Below are positions 1 through 8,300 of a DNA stretch of 34,278 nt, piece by piece. The position numbers and the translations under genes are program-made. The notes beneath the pieces are model-generated. The model saw only the letters and a list, made by a program, of their open reading frames with translations, was not told the DNA's origin and made no database searches. The stretch covers positions 1-34,278 of the forward strand of contig JALRJE010000016.1 of NCBI GenBank assembly GCA_023268965.1, given 5' to 3'. This DNA is from Crocinitomicaceae bacterium (GTDB lineage: Bacteria; Bacteroidota; Bacteroidia; Flavobacteriales_D; Crocinitomicaceae). Every line of letters begins with the position of its first letter. Position 1 is the stretch's first letter.

Positions 1-453
1 CAAGAAATCATGCAAATCTTTGGGCATCAAAATGACGATGAATACGAGCTGGAATACAGCCGTTATAAAGGAGGTTTCTCGACCTACAATCTGACTATTC
101 AATTTTTTCAAATAGTTGAAAAATCAACGGGAATAGTTATCGGATGGGCAGGATATCATTCTTGGGCACAACAACACTATCGCGCAGAACTTTTTTACAG
201 TTTGAAAGCTGATGAGCACAAACGCAAAGGCTACATGTCTGAGGCACTTGTCCCGATTCTTGAATATGGTAAAAACGAAATGCAACTTCGAAGAATTGAG
301 GCTTTCGTGGCAACTGATAATATCCCTTCAAATCGCCTAATGGAAAAATTTGGTTTTCAAAAAGAAGCGACTATTAAACACCGTTATCAATTTGGCGATG
401 AAGTGGATACAGATCATATGTACAGTTTATTTACAAATCCTAATTTTCAATAG
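1..453 (+). CDS. GNAT-family N-acetyltransferase (RimJ/RimL type), 5' partial
   Basis: This is the C-terminal part of a GNAT acetyltransferase, the family that moves an acetyl group from acetyl-CoA to an amine. The acetyl-CoA-binding motif A region is visible as a beta strand (ELFYSL) followed by KRKGYMSEAL. Further on, IEAFVATDNIPSNRLMEKFGF is the usual RimJ/RimL pattern in which an Asn-rich turn leads into the last helix and the 'GF' strand. The first ATG is at position 10, but the frame is open to the window edge. The expected N-terminal strand and helix (about 25-30 residues of a normal 170-180) are missing, so the gene very probably begins upstream of the window. The substrate cannot be told. 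It converges on the minus-strand gene at 502-1167 across 48 bp with no clear terminator. Confidence 0.85.
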   Translation, partial: QEIMQIFGHQNDDEYELEYSRYKGGFSTYNLTIQFFQIVEKSTGIVIGWAGYHSWAQQHYRAELFYSLKADEHKRKGYMSEALVPILEYGKNEMQLRRIEAFVATDNIPSNRLMEKFGFQKEATIKHRYQFGDEVDTDHMYSLFTNPNFQ

Positions 454-501
454 TTTAGCAAAAGGTTAATTTCCTCCAATAGGTCTGTTTTTCAGGTTAA
501 C

Positions 502-1167
502 TTACGGCAGTGGCAACAGATAGAAACGCCCAAATAATTCTTCAGAATACCAATTGAGTTCTTTTGTTTTTTTGATGGCTTCCATGTGCTGGGGATTTTT
601 GTAGGCGTAGGTACGCATGTGTTCTTGTGTTTCCCAAATACTCAAGGTGGCTTGATAAATGAGTGGGAGTTCACCCACACCAATACTGAATAATCTTCCG
701 TCTACCTGCGTTAATGCCTCGCTCGTGCTTGGTACAAAACGCCAAAAGTTTCGGATTTGAGACCAACGAATTCTTGCCCGGGTTAAAACGATAATTTTTG
801 AACCTGCTAACAAAGGATCTGGAAAGGCTGTAAATGGTTCAGCACCATCCCACTTGCCATGAACTTGAAATGCTTGACCATAAAATTTGTCTACGCTCGA
901 TGATATTTTGGTGTATGCTGCAAACATACGGTTGGAGGCTTCGAATTTTTTCATTTGCTCAAGGCTATCCCAAACCATGATGGAAGCGTATAGTTTAAAA
1001 TTTGGACTCAGGCCAAAACCTAACGAACCTCCACCACTACCCATAATTTTGGCAAATGAACAACCTTTAGCCCTACGCAGCAAAAAACCGGCATATGCCA
1101 TTTTGACCAAAGCACTGTATTGGTGTTTTGGTGTGATATGAAAAATATAGAAGGCAGTGATTTGCAT
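502..1167 (-). CDS. CrtA-like (spheroidene monooxygenase-like) protein
   Basis: A 221-residue soluble protein that resembles the CrtA family, haem-dependent monooxygenases that add keto groups to acyclic carotenoids in phototrophic bacteria. The clearest family feature is the glycine-rich stretch around residues 40-55 (KIMGSGGGSLGFGLSP) followed by YASIMVWDS. There is no signal peptide or membrane segment. The start at 1167 is the only one that keeps the first beta strand (ITAFYIFHI). No carotenoid genes (crtB, crtI, crtY) lie nearby, so a carotenoid substrate is not supported by context, and many non-phototrophs carry such homologues with unknown function. The fold is related to dimeric alpha-beta barrel monooxygenases, which is the safest description. 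Family assignment comes from motif recognition only. Confidence 0.6.
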   Translation of the reverse strand: MQITAFYIFHITPKHQYSALVKMAYAGFLLRRAKGCSFAKIMGSGGGSLGFGLSPNFKLYASIMVWDSLEQMKKFEASNRMFAAYTKISSSVDKFYGQAFQVHGKWDGAEPFTAFPDPLLAGSKIIVLTRARIRWSQIRNFWRFVPSTSEALTQVDGRLFSIGVGELPLIYQATLSIWETQEHMRTYAYKNPQHMEAIKKTKELNWYSEELFGRFYLLPLP

Positions 1168-1310
1168 AAAGATTTCTTTTATTTAATAAGATCTTTAAAG
1201 GTCGTATTGACTTGATGCTGAATACCGGTAAATGAATTGACATCCAATAGTATGGAGAACAGGACGCAATGACAACGTCAAAAGGTCTTCTTTGTTCAGT
1301 TTGAAACAAA

Positions 1311-1359
1311 ACTCGCTAACGCTCTTTCCTCACTCCTCACGGATTACTCGCTAACGCTC
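1311..1359. repeat. 14-bp direct repeat pair
   Basis: ACTCGCTAACGCTC occurs at 1311-1324 and again at 1346-1359, 35 bp apart, identical in all 14 positions. The second copy continues with G where the first continues with T. The function is unknown. It could be a family of intergenic repeats present elsewhere in the genome, which cannot be seen from this window. Confidence 0.75.
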
Positions 1360-1398
1360 GTGAACCCTTTGAGGGGTGCATCAAAGTATTCAAAAGCT

Positions 1399-1430
1399 AA
1401 GCTGCTGCGCAGCTTTTGGCATTTTTTGTT
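1399..1430 (+). terminator. Terminator-like hairpin (plus-strand orientation)
   Basis: AAGCTGC (1399-1405), loop TGC, GCAGCTT (1409-1415), then a T-rich run (1416-1430, broken by GGCA). An alternative outer pairing joins CAAAAGCT (1391-1398) with AGCTTTTG (1411-1418). No plus-strand gene lies close upstream, so it may simply be part of the hairpin cluster. Confidence 0.35.
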
Positions 1431-1465
1431 TTACTCAACTTACAAAAGCAAGCTTTTGACGTTTG

Positions 1466-1499
1466 TAAAACAAAAAAGCCAGCCTATCGGCTAGCTTTT
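1466..1499 (-). terminator. Intrinsic terminator of tRNA-Ser
   Basis: On the minus strand an 11-bp stem (AAAAGCTAGCC paired with GGCTGGCTTTT, one U-G wobble; plus-strand arms 1489-1499 and 1474-1484) with a 4-nt loop is followed by TTTTTTGTTTT. It begins 8 nt past the CCA end of the tRNA, which fits a single-gene tRNA transcript. Confidence 0.85.
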
Positions 1500-1507
1500 G
1501 AATACTT

Positions 1508-1598
1508 TGGCGGAGAGGGCGGGATTCGAACCCGCGATAAGCTTTAGACCTATACACACTTTCCAGGCGTGCTCCTTCAACCACTCGGACACCTCTCC
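1508..1598 (-). tRNA. tRNA-Ser (anticodon GGA)
   Basis: A class II tRNA of 88 nt plus an encoded CCA. The acceptor stem GGAGAGG/CCUCUCC is perfect, with discriminator G. The anticodon loop CUGGAAA carries GGA (plus-strand 1562-1564), decoding UCC and UCU. The long variable arm typical of serine tRNAs lies between the anticodon stem and the T arm, and the T loop reads GGTTCGAATCC. The sequence is close to the general bacterial tRNA-Ser(GGA). The CCA is encoded (plus-strand 1508-1510 = TGG). Confidence 0.97.
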
Positions 1599-1615
1599 AG
1601 GTATTTTGTGGAGTG

Positions 1616-1623
1616 CAAAGATA
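1616..1623 (-). promoter_or_regulatory. -7 box TATCTTTG of tRNA-Ser
   Basis: TATCTTTG matches the Bacteroidota housekeeping -7 consensus TAnnTTTG and ends 17 nt before the mature 5' end of the tRNA. No good -33 TTG element stands at the usual spacing. Transcription would start just outside the end of the MFS gene. Confidence 0.55.
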
Positions 1624-1639
1624 CAAAGCTTTTTTCACT

Positions 1640-2845
1640 CTAGGAAACAGGGCGCATTCTTGTTAGAATCACAAAGGAGGATAAAATAGTGAGTGCACCA
1701 ATTGAACTGATCGCGGTATTTATAGACCAATAGTCGGCAAGAATCCCTGTAAGAATAGCGCCTACGGCGTAACCGAGGTCTCGCCATAGGCGATAAACGC
1801 CAATGCTCTGCGCGCGCTGACTCGGATGCGTATTGTCGGCGATTGCAGCTAGAAAAGTAGGGTAGACCACCGCTGTGCCGAGGCCTAATAGCACACTCAA
1901 ACTAGCAAAAGCAAAAAATGTTTGGGCCCAAATGAATCCTATAATGGCGAGGCCTTGCAGCAGCATACCCCAAAAAAGAAGTGTTTTTTTGGGATAAAGA
2001 TCTGCGAGTTTCCCTGTAAACAATTGGCTCAGCCCCCAAACAGTGGGGTAAATAGCAATGATTTGCGCTAACTCAGTAGCGCTAAATCCTTTGCTTAAAA
2101 GTAAAATTGGGAACAGACCCCAGATCATGCCGTCATTGAGGTTATTGACCAGGCCTCCTTGAGTAATACTACCGAGGTTTGGATGGCGCCAAGAAGTATC
2201 TTTGAATAGATTTGATAACAAAGGTGTATCGCTTTTTTCACCTTCTAACTGAACAAATCCTTGGGTATCCTTGATTAAAAAAACACTTGTCAGAAGTCCT
2301 ATAATCGATAGTAAAATCCCAATGTAAAAAGGGTAGGGACGAATGCCGTATAATTGAGCAATGCTTGCACTTAAAAATGCGACCCCACCAACTGCCATAT
2401 AGCCTGCAGCTTCATTGATACCCATTGCAAATCCTCTCTTTTTTGGGCCAACTAAATCAATTTTCATGACCACCGTGCTACTCCAGGCTAGGCCCTGATT
2501 CACGCCTAAAAAAATGTTAGCAAGGATTACCCAAGACCAGTTTGGGGCGTAAATGAGCAGCAATGGAACGGGCAGCGCAAAAAGCCAACCAAATACGAGT
2601 AATTTTTTACGGCCATATTTATTGGCGAGCGTCCCGGCAAAGTAGTTGGTTAGCGCTTTGGTGATCCCAAACACTACAATAAAAGAGAGAATCGCTGTTT
2701 TGGCTGCTAAATGAAATTCTTCCTCTGCCAATTGGGGCAAAATACTGCGTTCTAAACCAACCATGCCACCCACAAAGGCATTGACCAAGACAAGTAAACT
2801 AAATTGTTGCCAATTTTCTTTGAGGCCGAGTTGCTTTTTGTACAT
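1640..2845 (-). CDS. MFS transporter
   Basis: A 401-residue inner-membrane protein with about 12 hydrophobic segments in two halves. The loop between helices 2 and 3 carries the major facilitator signature (GTLANKYGRKKLLVFGW), and a second copy in the C-terminal half reads GKLADLYPKKTLLFWG. The substrate cannot be inferred; the family covers drugs, sugars, anions and metabolites. The ATG shares one base with the stop codon of mgtE (TAATG at 2843-2847), so translation is probably coupled by termination-reinitiation. The Mg2+ channel and this exporter or importer are therefore likely made from one mRNA. The gene ends 41 bp before tRNA-Ser, whose promoter lies in the gap. Confidence 0.9.
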   Translation of the reverse strand: MYKKQLGLKENWQQFSLLVLVNAFVGGMVGLERSILPQLAEEEFHLAAKTAILSFIVVFGITKALTNYFAGTLANKYGRKKLLVFGWLFALPVPLLLIYAPNWSWVILANIFLGVNQGLAWSSTVVMKIDLVGPKKRGFAMGINEAAGYMAVGGVAFLSASIAQLYGIRPYPFYIGILLSIIGLLTSVFLIKDTQGFVQLEGEKSDTPLLSNLFKDTSWRHPNLGSITQGGLVNNLNDGMIWGLFPILLLSKGFSATELAQIIAIYPTVWGLSQLFTGKLADLYPKKTLLFWGMLLQGLAIIGFIWAQTFFAFASLSVLLGLGTAVVYPTFLAAIADNTHPSQRAQSIGVYRLWRDLGYAVGAILTGILADYWSINTAISSIGALTILSSFVILTRMRPVS

Positions 2846-4191
2846 TACATTAACAACAAACCAATCGAGAAATAAATGAAGATGCCAATCACATCGTTGA
2901 GCGTGGTTACAAATGGGCCAATGGCCAGGGCTGGGTCGATTTTATACCGATTGAGTATCATCGGAAAAAGCGTACCAAAAATAGCAGCAAATAAAATAAC
3001 GGTAAATAAGGATAAACTCACGACCATTCCCAAATGAATATCGACAAAAACGGTGGCAACTAAAAAAATAAGAGTAGATAAAATAAAGCCGTTGAGCAGG
3101 CCAACACTGCCTTCTCGGAGTAACTTTGGCAAAATTCTGCCGAGGTCTTTATCTCCTCTGGCTAAAGATTGCACAACGATTGCAGAAGACTGTACGCCAA
3201 CGTTTCCTCCCATTGCCGTAATGAGCGGTATGAAAAACGCCATGGCTGGTATGGCGGTAATACTCGCTTCAAAATTGGAAATCACCTTAGCGCCAATGGT
3301 GCCGCCAACCATGGCAATCACAAGCCACGGCAAGCGAGAAAAACTCACTTTCCAAATAGGAGAGTCTGAATCTACCTTGTCAGAGATACCTGTAGCCATT
3401 TGGAAGTCTTTGTCGGCTTCCTCTTTGATGTAGTCCACGACGTCATCTAAGGTAATGCGCCCAACTAATTTATTTTGGTAGTCGACTACTGGAACCGATA
3501 CGAGGTCGTATTTTTCCATGACTTTTGAAACCAATTCTGCAGAGTCACTGGCTTTGACAGAGATGATTTTTTTACTTTGGTAAATGCTTTCGATTTTGGT
3601 CCGGGCGCTGGCAAAAAGTAGACGTTTGAGTGAGAGAACACCCAAGAGGTGGTCATCGTCGTCGACAACAAATATGTTATATACTTTTTCAACGTCAGCT
3701 GCTTGTTTGCGCAACTCGATAATGGCTCTATTAACTGGCCATTCTACATTGGCCTGAAAGAACTCTTTTTGCATGAGCCCCCCAGCAGTATCGTCGTCAT
3801 AGTTGAGGAGGTCGACGATATCTTCGGCGGCTTCGTCGTCTTCCATGTGTGAGATGACCTCCTGAATTTTATCGTCGGAGAGTTCACTTAATATGTCGGC
3901 AGCATCGTCGGAGTCGAGGTTTCCGAGCTGTTCGGCCATTTCTTTGCTAGAAAGAGAAGCCAAGAAGCGGTCGCGAACATCTTCTTCAAGCTCCATCAAG
4001 ATATCAGCTTGGGTATCTTCATCTACCATGAAGTAGATGAATTTGGCTTCGTCGTTGGTGAGTTTATCTAGAATTTCAGCGATTTCGGCGTAGTGCAATT
4101 CCAAGACTTGCTCTTGAATCCAAAGGCGGTCTTCCGCGACTATTTTTAATCGCAGTTCGGTAATAAATTCTTTGGTTAATTCAAAACGCAC
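2845..4191 (-). CDS. mgtE: Magnesium transporter MgtE
   Basis: A Mg2+-selective channel of the inner membrane. The N-terminal half is an acidic superhelical domain (repeated D/E-rich helices such as LSDDKIQEVISHMEDDEAAED), followed by a CBS pair (roughly residues 125-250), a connecting helix, and five membrane helices. Channel motifs include ITAMGGNVGVQSSAIVVQSLA and, in the last helix, GPFVTTLNDVIGI with the family's conserved Asp. In MgtE the acidic domain and CBS pair sense cytosolic Mg2+ and close the pore. I chose the GTG at 4191 (448 residues, the usual length). A longer frame begins with ATG at 4230, but a -7 promoter box sits at 4207-4214 inside that extension, and family similarity begins at VRFELTKEF. 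The stop overlaps the start of the MFS gene by one base. Confidence 0.92.
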   Translation of the reverse strand: MRFELTKEFITELRLKIVAEDRLWIQEQVLELHYAEIAEILDKLTNDEAKFIYFMVDEDTQADILMELEEDVRDRFLASLSSKEMAEQLGNLDSDDAADILSELSDDKIQEVISHMEDDEAAEDIVDLLNYDDDTAGGLMQKEFFQANVEWPVNRAIIELRKQAADVEKVYNIFVVDDDDHLLGVLSLKRLLFASARTKIESIYQSKKIISVKASDSAELVSKVMEKYDLVSVPVVDYQNKLVGRITLDDVVDYIKEEADKDFQMATGISDKVDSDSPIWKVSFSRLPWLVIAMVGGTIGAKVISNFEASITAIPAMAFFIPLITAMGGNVGVQSSAIVVQSLARGDKDLGRILPKLLREGSVGLLNGFILSTLIFLVATVFVDIHLGMVVSLSLFTVILFAAIFGTLFPMILNRYKIDPALAIGPFVTTLNDVIGIFIYFSIGLLLM

Positions 4192-4206
4192 CGATTTCTT
4201 TTTTGA

Positions 4207-4214
4207 CAAAGATA
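4207..4214 (-). promoter_or_regulatory. Putative -7 box TATCTTTG of mgtE
   Basis: A consensus TAnnTTTG box ending 15 nt before the GTG at 4191. A TTTG occurs upstream but only 13 bp away, shorter than the usual 17-23, so the -33 element is unclear. The box supports the shorter mgtE start. Confidence 0.5.
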
Positions 4215-4262
4215 CGCAATTGAGCACCAAAGGTTTTACCTTAGGGTTAAGTTCTGACCTGT

Positions 4263-5288
4263 TTAGTCGTGACAGAGACCTTCTACTTCATGGAAGATAT
4301 CGTGTGCTTTGGTAATTTTTTCGAATAAAAGCGCATCTTTGGCCACCTCATTCTTTGCTGGTTTTTGAACCAGCGTGTGGATATCCAGACATTGTTTTTC
4401 TAGCCTACTTAGTGCTTCTTTTACCTTGTCATTATTGGCAGATGCAGGTGGTGTAGAGTTTTTTAGTAGGATGGCTTTGGCATAAAGTTCTCCACTACGG
4501 GTTCGTAAGGGCGCTAAGTTATTTTCCTCTGCCGGATGAAATGTTTGGGCCATTACCTTATGAAATTCTTTGATAGCCAGCCAATTGTCCTTTTCGAGTT
4601 CCTTCAAAAGTGGATCATTTAGCGCTGCAGCGTATTTATCTGAAACCACTCCCCAGTTGATCAAATTCCAAATAGCGCCCAAGTAATCTCCTCTTTTGTT
4701 TTGATATTTCAAATAATAAGCGTGTTCCCAGACGTCAATGCCTAAAATCGGAATGCCGCGCTCTTTGCTGACGTCCATGATAGGGTTGTCTTGGTTTGCT
4801 GTACTGTAAACGGCTAGTTTGCCTTCGGGCGTTACCACCAACCATGCCCAACCGCTTCCAAATCGTGTTGCCGCCGCTTGGTTGAGTAAGATTTTGAGTG
4901 AGTCAAGGCTTGAGTATTGATTGACGATAGCAGTCTGTAGTGCTGAAGTAATTGGTTTTTGCGCCGTTGTTGGTGCTAATATTTCCCAAAAAAGGGAGTG
5001 ATTATAGTGCCCTCCTGCATTATTGCGAACTGTTGCCGATCTAAAGCTGGCATACATCAGCAGGTCGTTCATGCTGATCTTCTCCATAGCGGTACCGCTA
5101 ATTGCCTTGTTGAGGTTACTGACGTACGCTGCATGGTGCTTTCCGTGGTGTATTTCCATGGTTTGAGCGTCAATAAACGGTTCGTATGCGTCTAATGCAA
5201 AGGGTAAACCGGGCAGGGTGTACACTTGTGCATTCACGATTAAAGAAAGGGAAAATAAAAGAAAGAAAAGGTTGACTATTTTTTTCAT
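4263..5288 (-). CDS. Exported superoxide dismutase (Mn type) with extra C-terminal domain
   Basis: It converts superoxide to oxygen and hydrogen peroxide, predicted outside the cytoplasm. Residues 1-20 form a signal peptide (cleavage after VNA). Residues about 22-222 are a complete Fe/Mn-SOD: metal ligands His47 (in IHHGKHH), His97 (NHSLFW), Asp185 and His189 (DVWEHAYY). The pattern GGHYNHSLFW together with Gln166 in STANQDNP is the Mn-type or cambialistic signature rather than the Fe type. SODs usually stop near 200-210 residues. This one continues for about 120 residues that look helical and include several His residues (EFHKVMAQTFHPAEE, KAHDIFHEVEGLCHD), with a low-complexity linker (STPPASANN). 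The role of the tail is unknown. It stands alone, between mgtE and the TonB/secreted-protein unit. Confidence 0.9.
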   Translation of the reverse strand: MKKIVNLFFLLFSLSLIVNAQVYTLPGLPFALDAYEPFIDAQTMEIHHGKHHAAYVSNLNKAISGTAMEKISMNDLLMYASFRSATVRNNAGGHYNHSLFWEILAPTTAQKPITSALQTAIVNQYSSLDSLKILLNQAAATRFGSGWAWLVVTPEGKLAVYSTANQDNPIMDVSKERGIPILGIDVWEHAYYLKYQNKRGDYLGAIWNLINWGVVSDKYAAALNDPLLKELEKDNWLAIKEFHKVMAQTFHPAEENNLAPLRTRSGELYAKAILLKNSTPPASANNDKVKEALSRLEKQCLDIHTLVQKPAKNEVAKDALLFEKITKAHDIFHEVEGLCHD

Positions 5289-5348
5289 GGGTGACGGTTT
5301 GAGAGGTAAAGATACCCCTTCTGCTCAGCGGAAGTTGTTAAAGCCTCG

Positions 5349-8300
5349 TTAAATATTCTGCAAATCTACCATGCGCATGGCAATAAAAGCTTTAAGAACA
5401 CGCTCTCCTACGTTTGGCACTTCAACATGGATGAGGTAAATTCCGGACGCTACCGGAATACCAGCATGATTGGTGAGGTCCCAATCTTGAAAGGTTTGGG
5501 GGCTGTCTTTTTTGATGCGTCGAATGAGTTTACCGTTAGATGAATAAATTCTGATTTGGCATTGCTCGGGTAAATTTGTAATCTTGATGCGGTTGTCTAG
5601 CTTATTGCGCTCATACTCAGAGAAGGCATAGTAAGGGTTCGGCACTACGTTGATCATGGCCAATGCTTCTTTGAGCATATCTTGAGACCCAAGCTTTGTA
5701 GCGATGTCTTCCATGGACCATCCGTACATAGGCTTGCCGCCATTGGCTCCGGTCGCATTAAAGTTTTTGTACTCTTTATTGACGCGCAAGCGGATCGTGA
5801 CATCTGTAGAAAGTAATTCTTGGTCCGGTGCCAACATTGGGTAGGCAACCCAGGTCATGGAGCCATAGAGCTGGCGCTTGGCTGAAGAGCTATTGCCTTC
5901 TACCTCGAGGTATTTATTGTAGACGAAGTTGTCATTGTTGTTTTCTGCTTGCGCTGGCACATATGCCGGGAAGTCAAAACCAGAGCTGAAGCCGTTGGTG
6001 CTAGACTGGTTGTAGCTAAATACATACACCGGGTGCATACCGCCCATGAGTGGTGTGCCCACACTGCTCACCAAACGATCTGTTGGGTTCCAGATCATGT
6101 CGGCGCCGTTTTCACCACCCAAGAAGGAGTTCTCTCCGAAGGCCATGTAAAGGCGTGCACCTGATTCTAAATCTACGGCATAGCCTGGGAACCATCCCAT
6201 GCCCGTGCCCGTGCCGTCGGGCTGGCCGTTTTTGTTGACACTTTGGCTCTTGCGCAATGCACCTGGCTGGGCATTCCCCACATTGAGTGCAGGATTGCGG
6301 CCAAGTTCTACAATTGGGCAGCGCGTCCAAAGACTCTGGTCTGAGGTAAGCACGATGTTTACACTCGGCAAGAAAGAAATAGAAGCATTGAGTTTACTAG
6401 AACCTGAGAAGGTGCCAAAATAAGCCAACGGCATGTAGTCGGCTTGGTAGCCCACCAAACGGTGCGGTGCAATAACGCCTTCTAAGACGCGCTCATAGGC
6501 TTGTGTTGGGTCGGCCCCAGCTTCGTCTGGATAGTTACACGGATTTAAATAGGTTGGTCCATTAGGCAAGCCTTCAAATGCAGGGTCGGTCGGGTCGCAT
6601 TCTGGGGAGTAGTCGCCAGAGCGAATCCAGTTGGTCGGGAAGAAGGCATCGTTGTCTTGAACACCTGTTAACCAACGCTTAGAAGAATCGGCAAAATCTA
6701 TGCTGGCATCGATCATGGTTGTAGACCTAGAAGCCAAATTACCAGTACCAGTATATTTGTTCTGGAAAATCTGAACCGACACACCCCATTGCGGAATAAT
6801 TTGCTCGTTGTCTGATTTAATGGTGCGCTCAGAACTAACAGAATCTAGAATGGTCATGTCTTCTTTACTCACGTGGCGGTAAATGACCCAACTAGCGGTA
6901 TCGGCCGCATTGCCAATGGTTGGCGCAGTGTAGTTGCGGAACTTACAGGTAAAGTAACCATTTGCTAAGTTCAGCGGGTCCACAACTTTGATGTTCACAG
7001 GGCCTGCACCATAGTCATATGTAGGATCTGCCATGTAGCCAGTTGCTAAAATCTCGTTCATGCTCGCTTGCGTCAACTCCAAGCTGCGGTTGCCGTTGCC
7101 GTAACCATCTAGGCGCGTGATGCGCGGTGATGAACCATAGGAAATCAGCTGCGCTGTACCGCCTGCCTCAGGCATTGGGTTGTGCGGAATAGCAGCTACA
7201 GGAGCAATTGCCGTACCATCAAAATTCAGGCGGCTGGAAATAAATGGGATCTTTTGACCATCTAAGAAAAGTGGATCATTGGGGTCATATTTCTTAAATT
7301 GGTTGAAAGCATAGGCCACAGCCACGTAATAATACGTTTTGTGATTGACTAACGCACGCGCACCTTGAGCAAAGGCATCTTCTTTGATCGAGAAAGAATG
7401 TCTGATGCCATTATTTTCTCCGTCGACTTTTTCTACAGGAACTGAAAAACCAAGTGCTTCATCGAATTCAAAATTGATGATACGAGATATATCGTTTTTG
7501 ATATCGCATTGGGCAACTAACCTTGCTTTATCTGGGTCAGAGATGTCGGCGATAGAAACGTCTTGCGCTTTCAATTGGAAGATTTGATAACCTTCAAAGC
7601 GATAAAAACGATCTACGGTAGGGTCTGTGATGTTAATTTCGTCAAGTTCTTCGTAGGCCTCTTGGTAGTTATTCGAAGAAATTGGATTGTCCAACATTAA
7701 GATCAATTCGTTCTCCAATTCTTGGATCACTAAACGTGGTGCGTCTGGTGGTGAAAGGATCTTAAAACAAGCGTCGAACAAAGCCTGTGCTTTGGTATCA
7801 GCGCGCTTCATTGCTTCAACAGATGCCATGAGGCCTCCGTCTGTGCTGCGTCCGTAAACAATACCAACGGTAATGTTATTAATAGCACCTGGACGAAGGG
7901 TAAACGGACCAGCAGATTGTACAAAGCGGCGGTCACCAGATGGGTTGTTGTAAGTAGATTCATCCCAACCGTTCGGATAAGGGCCTGACATATCCTCGCC
8001 TTGAGTAGACCAATGCAATGGATCTGAGGTACCCGGGAACATGTAGTCAGAAAGTGTCGTTGTTACACCGTTCGAGCCTGTGTAACCCAAACCACCATAG
8101 TACATTTCAGAGCCATTGGCCCACTGACCTTCCATAAAGTTATAGAATTCAGCGGCTGGCCCTGGGTCATTGTATGGATAAGCAGATGTAGAGGTATAAT
8201 AGGTGAATCGACGCATACCAAAACGCTCGTTGTCGATAATGCCATCAGAATAGCCGATACCAATGCCTTTGTAAACGATACCATTATTGGCTAGGGCATC

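Larger units (their letters stand above)
1168..1507. other. Non-coding, repeat- and hairpin-rich spacer
   Basis: About 340 bp between the CrtA-like gene and tRNA-Ser with no convincing coding sequence. The left part (1168-1310) is plain AT-rich sequence. The right part holds a 14-bp direct repeat, an 18-bp inverted repeat, several short hairpins built on the heptamer CAAAAGC or its complement (at 1391, 1412, 1443, 1452 and 1494), and the terminator of the tRNA gene. The minus-strand reading frame at 1073-1309 overlaps the CrtA-like gene and shows no domain. The sub-elements are listed separately. Confidence 0.7.
1382..1509. repeat. 18-bp perfect inverted repeat next to tRNA-Ser
   Basis: CAAAGTATTCAAAAGCTA at 1382-1399 is the exact reverse complement of 1492-1509, with 92 bp between the arms. 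The right arm covers two of the three bases of the encoded CCA end of tRNA-Ser and the 5' half of its terminator stem. The left arm therefore looks like an inverted copy of the tRNA trailer. Both arms could pair in an RNA crossing the region. Confidence 0.8.

Noticed and set aside
1073-1309. 78-residue minus-strand frame upstream of the CrtA-like gene
   Set aside because: It overlaps the CrtA-like start in another frame, has no recognisable domain, and lies partly in the spacer.
1382-1598. Integrative-element attachment site at tRNA-Ser
   Set aside because: The repeat of the tRNA end is inverted rather than direct, is only 18 bp, and no integrase or foreign genes adjoin. Kept only as a repeat of unknown origin.
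3053-3433. 126-residue plus-strand frame
   Set aside because: It is antisense to the conserved membrane region of mgtE and its composition (many Pro, Ser, Met) mirrors the opposite strand. No domain or start signal.
4192-4262. Mg2+ riboswitch (M-box) upstream of mgtE
   Set aside because: The space between the promoter box and the start is only 15 nt, far too short for such an RNA, and no fitting structure is seen.
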